Of a stretch of DNA of 64,000 nt, positions 1 to 7,473 are shown one piece after another (position 1 is the first letter of the stretch; the number at the start of each line of letters is the position of its first letter). The stretch covers positions 172,329-236,328 of the forward strand of contig JACKGZ010000006.1 in the NCBI GenBank assembly GCA_020639255.1. The letters are read 5' to 3'. The notes under the pieces were generated by a model. It searched no databases. It was not told where the DNA came from and saw only the letters and a list, made by a program, of their open reading frames with translations. The position numbers and the translations under genes are program-made. The stretch comes from Phycisphaera sp. (GTDB lineage Bacteria; Planctomycetota; Phycisphaerae; Phycisphaerales; UBA1924).

Positions 1-1296
1 AAGCAGGAACGCGACGTCCGCACGCGCCTCATCCTCTCGATGCACGACTTCGACGGCCGCCCCAAGGATCTCATGCGCCGCCTGTCCGAGGCCTGGGCCG
101 AGCCCGCCGCGAGCGTGGTCAAGTTCGCCTTCCGCGCCCGTAGCATCCGCGACAACCTCGAGATCTTCGAGATCCTCCGCGATGCTCCAAAGCCCACGAT
201 CGGCATCGGGATGGGCGAGTTCGGGCTCATGAGCCGGGTGCTCGCCCCCAAGTTTGGCGGCTTCCTTACCTTCGCAAGCCTCCGCGACAGCTCCGCCACC
301 GCGCCGGGCCAACCAACCATCGCCGACCTGCTCGGTATGTACCGCTTCCGCTTAATCGGCAAGGACACCAGGCTCTACGGCGTCATCGGCTGGCCCGTCG
401 CACACTCCATGAGCCCGCTCATCCACAACGCAGGCTTCGAGGCGGTGGGGCACAACGGTGTGTATTTGCCGATGCCGGTTCCGGACAGTGACGAAGCTTT
501 CAAGGCGACGATTGGCAGTCTCGGCGAGGAATCGGAGCTGCACTTTGCTGGCGCAAGCGTGACGATCCCGCATAAAGAGCGTCTGGTTGGTTCGGGCGAG
601 AACCGGTTGCCAACAGATCCGGATGCTGAGACACTCGCTATAGGTGCAGCGAACACGATCTGGCTAGAGCAATCAACGAGAACCCATCAGATCTGGCCTC
701 TTCGCGTCACCAACACGGACTCGCACGCAATCGCCACTCTTGTGCAGGATTCGCTGGAGGATATTGATGGCGCGACGATTGCGTTGATCGGGGCCGGAGG
801 TGTTGCCAGAGCTGCCGCGTTTATGCTCGCACGTGCGAACGGATCAATTCGTGTTTTCAACCGCTCGCACGAGAGGGCAGAACAACTGGCGGCTGAGATC
901 AACTCATGGATTGAGAAACTCTCACCTGATCGACGCATGCTCCAGAAGGGCGATATTGCCGCTGGAAGCTTGGCTGATTTCGTGAACACGCCCTGCGACA
1001 TCTACATCAACTGCACCCCCGTCGGCATGACCGGCGGCCCCGACCCCGAGGGCCTCTCCATCCCCGTTCATGAACTCGCCGGCAAGCTTCCGCCAGAGAC
1101 CGTCTTCTTCGATACCGTCTACAACCCCATCGAGACGCCCATGCTGAAGGCCGCCATGGAGCACGGCTTCCGCACGATCGACGGCGTGGAGATGTTCGTC
1201 CGCCAGGCCGCCGCGCAGTTCGAGCTCTGGACCGGCAAGGCCGCGCCCGTGCAGCTCTTCGACCGCCTCGTCCGCGAGAAGCTGGGATCTTCCTGA
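1..1296 (+). CDS. aroDE: 3-dehydroquinate dehydratase / shikimate dehydrogenase fusion (5' end outside window)
   Basis: Bifunctional shikimate-pathway enzyme; the reading frame is open from base 1, so the start lies upstream. The N-terminal third is the end of a type I dehydroquinase: a His-Asp-Phe motif at nt 43-51, the Schiff-base Lys in the VVKFAFRA context (nt 121-123), and the FxTFAS...APGQ substrate loop. Shikimate dehydrogenase starts near nt 360: YGVIGWPVAHSMSP substrate motif, catalytic Lys in TIPHKE (nt 574-576), AANTIW, NTDSHA, the NADP loop GAGGVARAA and NCTPVGM. Together they convert 3-dehydroquinate to shikimate in the cytoplasm. The AroD-AroE fusion is familiar from plants, Chlamydiae and planctomycetes. 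Codon use shifts from strongly GC-ending to AT-richer between about nt 430 and 980 and then back. Convergent with the downstream dehydratase operon. Confidence 0.95.
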   Translation, partial: KQERDVRTRLILSMHDFDGRPKDLMRRLSEAWAEPAASVVKFAFRARSIRDNLEIFEILRDAPKPTIGIGMGEFGLMSRVLAPKFGGFLTFASLRDSSATAPGQPTIADLLGMYRFRLIGKDTRLYGVIGWPVAHSMSPLIHNAGFEAVGHNGVYLPMPVPDSDEAFKATIGSLGEESELHFAGASVTIPHKERLVGSGENRLPTDPDAETLAIGAANTIWLEQSTRTHQIWPLRVTNTDSHAIATLVQDSLEDIDGATIALIGAGGVARAAAFMLARANGSIRVFNRSHERAEQLAAEINSWIEKLSPDRRMLQKGDIAAGSLADFVNTPCDIYINCTPVGMTGGPDPEGLSIPVHELAGKLPPETVFFDTVYNPIETPMLKAAMEHGFRTIDGVEMFVRQAAAQFELWTGKAAPVQLFDRLVREKLGSS

Positions 1297-1321
1297 TCTG
1301 GTGGATCAAGCATTGTGGTGG

Positions 1322-1340
1322 GACGGGCGTCCCGCCCGTC
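1322..1340. repeat. REP-like palindrome between convergent genes
   Basis: Perfect 8-bp inverted repeat GACGGGCG / CGCCCGTC around a TCC loop, in the 66-bp gap between the convergent aroDE and dehydratase genes. The word GGGACGGGCGTCCCGCCCGTC, here interrupted nowhere, matches from memory a palindromic repeat dispersed in planctomycete and verrucomicrobial genomes, whose spurious translation contains GGTPVPP. It may also work as a bidirectional stem at the two 3' ends, but there is no T-run. Only one copy was noticed in the window. Confidence 0.5.
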
Positions 1341-1362
1341 GTGACGGCGAGGTGCTGCTGAC

Positions 1363-1881
1363 TCAGCCCGGGATCTCGATCCCGCTTGTTGTAAGCAGCG
1401 TCCTGAAGCTCTCGCCGAAGACGAAGTTGTGCTCGGGGAATTCGAGCCCGGATCGGTTGTTGTCGAGGTGCGAGAACATCAGATCGACCGTGCCCACCGG
1501 CTGGTAGCCGGCGTCGGCGTTGGCGTGATCGAGCACCTCGATCGTGCCCCTGGTCGCCGCGCCTTGTTCGTCTATTTGTGTGATCTCGGCCGTGTAGCGG
1601 ATCGTCATGCCCGGGCCGACGTCCGCGTCGATCGTCGCGTCGGACACCTTGGCGAGCACGACCTTTTCCTTGAACCCCTCGGCGTGCCCGACGAGCACGC
1701 CCGCCGTCTGCGCCATCCCCTCGATCATGAGCGACGCGGGCATCACGGGCAGCGCCGGCTTGGTGTCGGTCGCCGCGAAGTGATCGTGCAGGTGCTCCTC
1801 GGACAGGGTCACGTTCTTGATCGCCACCATCCGCTTGCGCGGCGTGAGCTCCGTCACCCTGTCGATCCACATCCAACGCAC
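1363..1881 (-). CDS. FabZ/FabA-like 3-hydroxyacyl-ACP dehydratase, divergent
   Basis: 172-residue hot-dog-fold protein resembling beta-hydroxyacyl-ACP dehydratase. The catalytic His (DHF) and the Glu of the MIEGMAQ helix are present, but the usual PG before the central helix is PA (LPVMPASLMIE), and several extra residues lie between the His and this motif. The GTG start at 1881 is preceded by GAGG overlapping the stop of the ACP gene, 10 nt away. Last gene of a three-gene minus-strand operon (dehydratase, ACP, dehydratase). It probably acts on acyl chains carried by the neighbouring ACP, either as a dehydratase or as a related hot-dog enzyme; the substrate cannot be told from sequence. Confidence 0.8.
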   Translation of the reverse strand: MRWMWIDRVTELTPRKRMVAIKNVTLSEEHLHDHFAATDTKPALPVMPASLMIEGMAQTAGVLVGHAEGFKEKVVLAKVSDATIDADVGPGMTIRYTAEITQIDEQGAATRGTIEVLDHANADAGYQPVGTVDLMFSHLDNNRSGLEFPEHNFVFGESFRTLLTTSGIEIPG

Positions 1882-1891
1882 GAATCAGGCC

Positions 1892-2275
1892 TCAATTGCT
1901 CAGCTTGCGCTCGACGAAGTTCACAAGCGCCCCGACCGTGAAGATCTGCCCGACCTTCGTCACCTCGGGGTTCGATCCGAGCTGCGAGAAGTCGGCGTGC
2001 GGCAGGCGCTCCTTGAGACGCGTCATGCCCGCAGCCGTCACACGACCGTTCTGCACGAACTCGGGATCCTGCGTCACGTTGTCGGGGAAGAGCTCGCCCT
2101 GCTCGATCTTGAAGCCGAAGGTCTGCTCCAGCTTGAAGACGATGTCGAGGAAGTCGATCGACTCGGCCCCCAGATCGCTCGTCAGCGTCGCCTCGGCCGT
2201 CACCTCGTCCTCATCGACCGCGAGGGCGTCCACGAGCACGTCCCGGACCTTGGCGAAAATCTCGTCGTGTGTCAT
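1892..2275 (-). CDS. acyl carrier protein, enlarged
   Basis: 127-residue acyl carrier protein. The phosphopantetheine attachment site is the Ser in DLGAESIDFLD (residues about 34-44), followed by the usual helix II (KLEQTFGFKIEQGELF). At 127 aa it is about 50 residues longer than housekeeping AcpP (77-80 aa); the extra length lies between helix II and the last helix (VGALVNFVERKL). It sits between two FabZ-like genes and is probably their dedicated carrier. ATG start with GAGG 10 nt upstream. No ketosynthase or reductase is adjacent. Confidence 0.9.
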   Translation of the reverse strand: MTHDEIFAKVRDVLVDALAVDEDEVTAEATLTSDLGAESIDFLDIVFKLEQTFGFKIEQGELFPDNVTQDPEFVQNGRVTAAGMTRLKERLPHADFSQLGSNPEVTKVGQIFTVGALVNFVERKLSN

Positions 2276-2313
2276 CTGCTGGTTGCCTCGTGCAAATTCG
2301 GGAGAGGGAGAGT

Positions 2314-2766
2314 CTAGCGGCTCGCCGCAGCCTCGGAATGGATCTTCACGCCGCCAATCGGTGTCGCAACCGACAGACGAAGAGGCCTGAGCGTGAACCG
2401 CCCTGAGCAGGCGACGGCTTCCTCGGCCTCCCCGGAGGCGGGCCGCACGGTGGCCTTGCCTTTGACGTCGAGCCCGCCGTCGTCGAGCCCCTTGACAAGC
2501 GTGATCTCGGTGGTCATCACATCACCCGGGCGGACAAATGACCCGTACTTGAGGGCCCTCACCCGTCCGAGGACCAGTCGATCAATTCCCGGCTGATCGA
2601 GTTCGCGAGCGGTCTGCACCAGCGCCTCGATCATGAACACGCCCGGCAGCACCGGAAACGTCGGGAAATGGTCCTGGAGATACTCCTCGCTCATGCTGAC
2701 GAGCTTGGTCGCCACCGCCCGGCTTTCGGTGCGTTCGATGACGCGATCGATCAATCGGAAGTGCAT
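2314..2766 (-). CDS. 3-hydroxyacyl-ACP dehydratase, FabZ family
   Basis: 150 aa, single hot-dog domain. It has the canonical FabZ signature HFPTFPVLPGVFMIEALVQ, with the catalytic His and Glu. It would dehydrate 3-hydroxyacyl-ACP to trans-2-enoyl-ACP. First gene of the minus-strand operon with an ACP and a second, more divergent dehydratase. The start at 2766 has GGAG 11 nt upstream and lies 50 bp from the divergent recO start, so the two units share a short promoter region; TACCCT on the minus strand (2809-2804) could be its -10 box. It may be a second, specialised FabZ rather than the housekeeping enzyme, because no other fab genes are nearby. Confidence 0.88.
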   Translation of the reverse strand: MHFRLIDRVIERTESRAVATKLVSMSEEYLQDHFPTFPVLPGVFMIEALVQTARELDQPGIDRLVLGRVRALKYGSFVRPGDVMTTEITLVKGLDDGGLDVKGKATVRPASGEAEEAVACSGRFTLRPLRLSVATPIGGVKIHSEAAASR

Positions 2767-2801
2767 AGGTCACTGGGCTCCGGGGCGATGCTTGGACGGG
2801 C

Positions 2802-2807
2802 TAGGGT
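2802..2807 (+). promoter_or_regulatory. putative -10 box of recO, leaderless arrangement
   Basis: TAGGGT lies 9 nt before the GTG start of recO. The same arrangement (TAnnnT, 6-9 nt, start codon, no clear Shine-Dalgarno) recurs at thiE, the M16 gene, cdsA, ruvB, infA and pheS in this window. No convincing -35 box. Confidence 0.35.
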
Positions 2808-2816
2808 AGGGCCACC

Positions 2817-3557
2817 GTGGAAGCCGAGGTCGACATCGCGATCTGCCTAAGGCAGTGGGACTACTCCGAGACGAGCCAGACGGCGGCCCTGCTCTGCCGG
2901 CGGCTCGGGCTCGTGCGTGTCCTGGGCAAGGGCACCCGAAGGCCCGACCCTCGTTTCAGCGGCGGGCTGGAGATCGGGACGCTCGGCGAAGCCGTCATCG
3001 TGCCCAAGAACTCATCGAGTCTCGCCACACTCGCCGGCTGGGATCTCCGCGAGACCTTCCGGACCTCGCGCGCCGATCTGGCCGGGTACTACGCCGCGAT
3101 GTTTGCGATCGAGGTGGCCCAGAGCATCCTGCCCGAGGGCGAGCCGCACCTGATCGTGTTCGACGCGCTCACGGCTTTGCTCGCCAGATCCTCCGACGAG
3201 CCTTGGCAGGTCGCGGTCACGGACTATCTCTGGAGTGTGCTCGGCGACACGGGCTATCAGCCGAGCACCGAGGGATATACCGATGGTCAGTGCGCGTTCG
3301 TACCGACGCTCGGCGTGCTCATGAATGTCGAGCACGTCAAGCGAAACGATTCGGCTTGGGCTGTCCTTGAGTCGACCGCCAGATCGCTGTGTCAGCTTGA
3401 AAGCGAGGGCCACGCACATGGTCTGGATATCGAGCAGGCCGAGCGGGTTGGTCGACTGCTGGCCTGGTACGTCCGGGAACTTGTGGAGCGAGAACTAAGC
3501 ACGCTCAGGCTTCTCTTCGGAGAAACAACTCCCAAACCCCTGTTTCAACACGAATAA
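2817..3557 (+). CDS. recO: DNA repair protein RecO
   Basis: 246 aa, close to the usual RecO length (about 240). The N-terminal OB fold has the family pattern: LRQWDYSETSQTAAL followed by LVRVLGKGTRRP and a GGLEIG turn. The helical remainder also fits, but the zinc-binding cysteines of some RecO proteins are not evident. RecO acts in the RecFOR pathway: it anneals single strands and helps load RecA onto SSB-covered gaps. GTG start at 2817. Divergent from the FabZ/ACP operon. Confidence 0.85.
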   Translation: MEAEVDIAICLRQWDYSETSQTAALLCRRLGLVRVLGKGTRRPDPRFSGGLEIGTLGEAVIVPKNSSSLATLAGWDLRETFRTSRADLAGYYAAMFAIEVAQSILPEGEPHLIVFDALTALLARSSDEPWQVAVTDYLWSVLGDTGYQPSTEGYTDGQCAFVPTLGVLMNVEHVKRNDSAWAVLESTARSLCQLESEGHAHGLDIEQAERVGRLLAWYVRELVERELSTLRLLFGETTPKPLFQHE

Positions 3558-3609
3558 ACAGGATCCGGCACGGCTGGTCCTGAAGTGCCTGATCGGGTGT
3601 GTCGACACT

Positions 3610-3623
3610 CAATGTAGACATTG
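3610..3623. promoter_or_regulatory. perfect palindrome upstream of HDOD gene (possible operator)
   Basis: CAATGT-AG-ACATTG is a perfect 6+6 inverted repeat, AT-rich in a GC-rich gap, 46 bp before the start codon of the HDOD gene. It may be an operator for a dimeric regulator or may overlap the promoter; no regulator is identified. Confidence 0.3.
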
Positions 3624-3668
3624 TAAGAGAAGAGGAGCCGGCGCCGGCAACGGCCCGCCGGAGGCGTC

Positions 3669-5153
3669 ATGGATCACGATCTGCTCGAAGAAGTTCTCAG
3701 CTGTCCGACTCTGCCGAGTCTCCCGGCTGTCGCACTCGAAGTGATCGAGTTGACGCGCGACGTCAACGTCGAGATGGACAAACTCGCCGCGACGATCCAG
3801 AACGACCAGGGACTCTCGGCCAAGGTTCTTAAGACTGTCAATTCGAGCTACTACGGCCTCCGCAAGAAGTGCGGCACGATCAAGCAGGCCATCGTCGTGC
3901 TCGGCCTTTCGACCGTGAAAAGCCTGACGCTCGGCTTCTCGCTCGTTTCGAGCATCGATCTCAAGGGCAAGCAGGGCTTCGACCACAACGAGTACTGGCG
4001 TCGCGGGCTCTTTACCGGTGTAGCCTCCCGTTCAATCGCCAAGGTTGGATGCCCGAACTTGCAGGACGAGGCTTTCCTCGGCGGTCTGCTTCAGGACGTC
4101 GGGATGGTCGCGCTCTTCGAAACGCTCGGCGATCGGTATGTCCGTGTTCTGCAGCAGACCGGCGGCGACCACCGCAAGCTCGCGGGTTTCGAACTCGCCG
4201 AGTTCGAACTCCAGCACACAGATATCGGCGCCATGATGGCCACGCGGTGGAAACTCCCCGAGGAGCTTATCCAGCCGGTCAAATATCACGAGCGCCCGAG
4301 CGCCGGGCCGAGCGGCGAGATGGGCATGCTCGTCAAAGCTGTGGGGCTGGGAAATATCGTTGCCGACGCGCTGACGTCGGATGACTCTCAGGCCATCATG
4401 CGTCGCTATTACAAGCGCGCCAAGGAATGGTTCAACTTCACCGACGAGCAGGCCGACGCGATCTTCAAGGAAGTCACCGTCGGCACCAAGGAAATGGCCA
4501 AGCTCTTCGACGTAGACCCGGGCGAACTCCCGGACACCGATCAGTTGGTGAAAGATGCACGCGATCAGGCACTCAGGATTGCAATCGAATCACCATCGAC
4601 ACCCGTGGGCGGCGATGGACTCGACGATCTTATCCTGGACTCTCCGAAGTTTGATCAGGAAACGGGCCTGCTGAACGCGGAGGCTTTCAACGCCGTCCTC
4701 AGCCGGGCCTTCGGACAGGCCGTAGGGACAAACGATCCGCTCACGCTGGTGCGTGTCAGCTTCGATCGCGAGGCATCTGACACCCCGCGTCGTCCGCTGG
4801 AACATCGCAAACTCGTCTCAGGCGCAACCGCAGTGCTCCGCAAGCACTTCGGTGACAGTGGCGGATTCCTGGCTCGTCTCGACAACGAGTCGTTCGCGGT
4901 GCTCGTGCCGAGCAGTTCACGCGTGGTCGTCACCCGGACAGCCGAGGCGTTCCGATTGGAGTTCGAGCAGGCCTGCCAGGACTGGCAGATTACTGGCAAA
5001 ACGCACGTCGGAATCGCGTACTACGACCACACGACGGCAGGTGTTTACGAGCGTGTCGAGCAGCTGAATGCTGCTGCGGCGCGAGCGATGAAGGCGTCGG
5101 CTGAGAGCGGCGGCAACTGCATCAAGGTCTTCACGCCGAAGAAGGCGGCCTGA
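3669..5153 (+). CDS. HDOD domain protein with degenerate C-terminal GGDEF domain
   Basis: 494 aa. The N-terminal HDOD domain (about residues 10-210) has LPSLPAVALEVIEL, the ...KVLKTVNSSYYGL core and ALQ-type conserved turns. HDOD domains are HD-fold relatives lacking the metal-binding His-Asp and usually act in signalling or regulation. The C-terminal part (about 330-490) has the length and pattern of a GGDEF domain (FDQETGLLNAEAF opening, LARLDNESFAVLVP core), but the GGDEF motif is LDNES and so cannot be an active diguanylate cyclase. ATG start has GGAGG 4 nt upstream. The last 23 bp overlap the convergent M16 gene. The partner or signal is unknown. Confidence 0.85.
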   Translation: MDHDLLEEVLSCPTLPSLPAVALEVIELTRDVNVEMDKLAATIQNDQGLSAKVLKTVNSSYYGLRKKCGTIKQAIVVLGLSTVKSLTLGFSLVSSIDLKGKQGFDHNEYWRRGLFTGVASRSIAKVGCPNLQDEAFLGGLLQDVGMVALFETLGDRYVRVLQQTGGDHRKLAGFELAEFELQHTDIGAMMATRWKLPEELIQPVKYHERPSAGPSGEMGMLVKAVGLGNIVADALTSDDSQAIMRRYYKRAKEWFNFTDEQADAIFKEVTVGTKEMAKLFDVDPGELPDTDQLVKDARDQALRIAIESPSTPVGGDGLDDLILDSPKFDQETGLLNAEAFNAVLSRAFGQAVGTNDPLTLVRVSFDREASDTPRRPLEHRKLVSGATAVLRKHFGDSGGFLARLDNESFAVLVPSSSRVVVTRTAEAFRLEFEQACQDWQITGKTHVGIAYYDHTTAGVYERVEQLNAAAARAMKASAESGGNCIKVFTPKKAA

Positions 5154-6351
5154 GCAAGCCGACCGTTCGCGGCCTGAACGGGTATGCCTCGTACACCTCG
5201 CGCAGATCGCTCAGCGACACCGCCCGGATCCGCTCCAACTCTTCGTCCAGCGTGCGGTACTCGCCCAGCAGCGTCCAGCGCCGGCCGAGCCGCTGCATCC
5301 GGTCTGCGGGCCTCTCCGCGCCGATCGTAAAGCTCGTGGCGAACTTGCCCGAGAGCCGATCGAGGTCGTCCTGTGTAAGCGAATCCAGAAGCCCCGCGAT
5401 CTCCTTGTCCACGACCCGCTCGATCTCCTCGATCCGATCCGGGTCGCCCGAGGCGTAGACGTAGTACTCGCCCACGCCGTCGTGCGCCTCGAACGCCGCC
5501 TGCGCCTCCTCGGCGAGCCCGTTCTCGATGAGCGCCCAGTGGAGCCTGCTGTTGTCGGCCGCTCCGAGGATCTGTGTGAGCAGCGTCGCCGCGTACCGCC
5601 GGTCGTCCTGTGCCGAGGGCGCGGGCGACAGCATCAGCATGTACGCCCGGCCAAACCGGTCATCCGTCAGTTCGACCCGCAGGTCCTTGGCTGTGGGCGC
5701 GGTGTTGTCGCGCGTCACGCCTGTCCGCTTCCACGAGCCGCAGATCCGCTCAATCTGCTCGCACGCCCTGTCGAAGTCGATATCGCCCGCGAGCGAGACG
5801 ACCGTGTTGTCCGCCGAGTACCGCTCGTCGAAGTAGCCCTGCATCTGGTCGCGCTCGAGCTGCTTGATCGATTCGTCCGTCCCGAGCACCCTGTGCCCGA
5901 GCGCGTGACCGACGAAGTGCTTCTCGGCGAGATCCTCGTAGAGCACCCAGAAGGGGTTGTCCTTGTACATCGCGATCTCTTCAAGGATCACGCCCTTCTC
6001 GGTGTCGAAGTCGTCCTGGCGCAGCGCGGGGCGAAGCATGTCTCCCAGCAGCTCGGTCGCGGTGCCCGCGAACTCGGGAAGCACGTGCGCGTAGAAGCAC
6101 GTCACCTCGTGGCTCGTGTACGCGTTGTTGCGGGCGCCGATGTCGTCGAAGGCCTGATTGAGTTCGGCCGCCGACCTGTTGGGCGTGCCTTTGAACATCA
6201 TGTGCTCGAGGAAGTGGCTCACGCCCATCAGGGGCGTCGGCTCATCGCGGGCGCCGGTTTTGACGAAGAACCCGACCGCGGCGCTGTGCGCGCCCGCGTC
6301 CGGCTCGGCGATGATGGTCAGCCCGTTGCCAAGTGTGCGTTGTTTGAACAT
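5131..6351 (-). CDS. M16 family zinc protease (insulinase / processing peptidase-like)
   Basis: 406 aa, the usual size of bacterial one-unit M16B proteases (YmxG/PqqL-like). The inverted zinc motif HFLEH is at residues 46-50, with the third ligand Glu in ILEEIAMY (E125/E126), about 76 residues later as in the family. The C-terminal R/Y-type inactive half follows (GRAYMLMLSPAP). Probably degrades peptides; no signal peptide is visible, so it is likely cytoplasmic. It follows thiE by 9 nt; a TAGCAT box 6 nt before the ATG suggests it may also have its own leaderless promoter. Its end overlaps the convergent HDOD gene by 23 bp. Confidence 0.9.
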   Translation of the reverse strand: MFKQRTLGNGLTIIAEPDAGAHSAAVGFFVKTGARDEPTPLMGVSHFLEHMMFKGTPNRSAAELNQAFDDIGARNNAYTSHEVTCFYAHVLPEFAGTATELLGDMLRPALRQDDFDTEKGVILEEIAMYKDNPFWVLYEDLAEKHFVGHALGHRVLGTDESIKQLERDQMQGYFDERYSADNTVVSLAGDIDFDRACEQIERICGSWKRTGVTRDNTAPTAKDLRVELTDDRFGRAYMLMLSPAPSAQDDRRYAATLLTQILGAADNSRLHWALIENGLAEEAQAAFEAHDGVGEYYVYASGDPDRIEEIERVVDKEIAGLLDSLTQDDLDRLSGKFATSFTIGAERPADRMQRLGRRWTLLGEYRTLDEELERIRAVSLSDLREVYEAYPFRPRTVGLLRPPSSA

Positions 6352-6357
6352 GACCCC

Positions 6358-6363
6358 ATGCTA
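6358..6363 (-). promoter_or_regulatory. putative -10 box of M16 gene, leaderless arrangement
   Basis: TAGCAT on the minus strand, 6 nt before the ATG of the M16 protease, partly made of the thiE stop codon. No Shine-Dalgarno is obvious at this start. Confidence 0.3.
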
Positions 6364-7416
6364 GTCGGCCGCCCGGGTGGTCAGGGCCTCAAGAATCTCC
6401 CGAACCGCCCGGCCAGGCTCCCGCGCCGAGCACACCGCCGAAGATACCGCCACGCCCCGGCAGCCCACCCGGGCAAGCTCTCGGGCCTGCTCAGCCCCGA
6501 TTCCGCTGATCGCCAGGTACGGCTTGCCCGCGAGCTTCGGATCCGCCTCGATCGCACGGATGAGCTCAACGCCGCCCAGCCCAGGCTTGGGCTTGGTCGA
6601 GCTGGCAAAGATCGGTCCCACACCGATCATGTCCGCGCCCTCGTCGAACGCACGCGTCGCCTGCTCCACGCTCGACGTCGAAACCCCGATCAGACGTTGC
6701 GGCCCCACGACGCGCCTCGCCTCGGCCGGGTGGAGATCGTTCTGCCCGAGATGCACGCCGTCGGCCTGCGCCAAAGCCGCGATGTCCGGGCGATCGTTGA
6801 TGATCACGCGAACGCTGCTCCCGCGCGTCATCTCGACGAGCCAGCACGCGCGGCTGAACAATTCGCGATCATCGAGGTCCTTCTCACGCAGCTGGATCCC
6901 GTCGGCTCCGCCCTCGATGGCAAGCTCCGCCACGCGCTGCCACGGGTGGTGCTCGCAGAGCGACTCGGTCAGCAGCACGCACACACGCATGAACGGATCG
7001 GGCCTCGCGAGCCTGGGCAGGAGCTGCCGCTCGAGTTCATACGCCTCATATCGAAGTTTCTCGATCGCGCCGGCGTGAGCGGGGGACTCGAGCTTCAGGC
7101 ACTCCTCGATCGCCCGCAAAGCCTCGCCGAGCCGAGAGCCCGCAGCCGACGCGAGCGACACCATGCTTTCGCGCTTGCCCTCGGTTGAAACAGAGATCGC
7201 TGTCCCCACATCGCCCGGCGTGTCGCGCTCGGCGACGAGCCCCGCCTTCGATCCCACGGCCAGTTCGAGCGTGGTCGTCAGACCGTGCCTGATCGACTTG
7301 GCCTGCTTCGAAAGCTGGGCGTCGTCGAGCGAGAAGCGGGCCAGATCCTCAAGTAGCCGGAGCGCCTCGCGGGCGCGGTTGGCGTTGGCGTCGATGATCC
7401 GGAGCGGGCTTCGCAT
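6361..7416 (-). CDS. thiE: thiamine-phosphate synthase with N-terminal extension domain
   Basis: 351 aa. Residues from about 150 on form a ThiE TIM barrel joining hydroxymethylpyrimidine diphosphate and thiazole phosphate to thiamine phosphate: GADGIQLREKDL, VIINDRPDIA, ADGVHLGQ, VSTSSVEQA, GVGPIFASSTKP and AISGI. The first ~140 residues (RIIDANANRAREALRLLEDLARF) match the extra helical domain seen on ThiE in cyanobacteria, Bacteroidetes and planctomycetes; its function is not known to me. The ATG at 7416 is chosen because it opens this conserved domain; a longer frame to 7818 is antisense to the next gene. TACGAT ends 6 nt upstream. Divergent from the Pgl-like gene. Confidence 0.93.
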   Translation of the reverse strand: MRSPLRIIDANANRAREALRLLEDLARFSLDDAQLSKQAKSIRHGLTTTLELAVGSKAGLVAERDTPGDVGTAISVSTEGKRESMVSLASAAGSRLGEALRAIEECLKLESPAHAGAIEKLRYEAYELERQLLPRLARPDPFMRVCVLLTESLCEHHPWQRVAELAIEGGADGIQLREKDLDDRELFSRACWLVEMTRGSSVRVIINDRPDIAALAQADGVHLGQNDLHPAEARRVVGPQRLIGVSTSSVEQATRAFDEGADMIGVGPIFASSTKPKPGLGGVELIRAIEADPKLAGKPYLAISGIGAEQARELARVGCRGVAVSSAVCSAREPGRAVREILEALTTRAAD

Positions 7417-7422
7417 CGCCCG

Positions 7423-7428
7423 ATCGTA
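7423..7428 (-). promoter_or_regulatory. putative -10 box of thiE, leaderless arrangement
   Basis: TACGAT on the minus strand, 6 nt from the ATG of thiE; there is no Shine-Dalgarno. One of the better examples of the repeated TAnnnT-N6-9-start pattern. Confidence 0.4.
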
Positions 7429-7473
7429 CGTCCCGGCTGGCCTTGGCCGCCCGACTGTGACACAATGCACACG

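Noticed and set aside
5482..7188. 568-codon plus-strand open frame antisense to the M16 gene and thiE
   Set aside because: Composition-driven shadow; both minus-strand genes have complete catalytic motifs.
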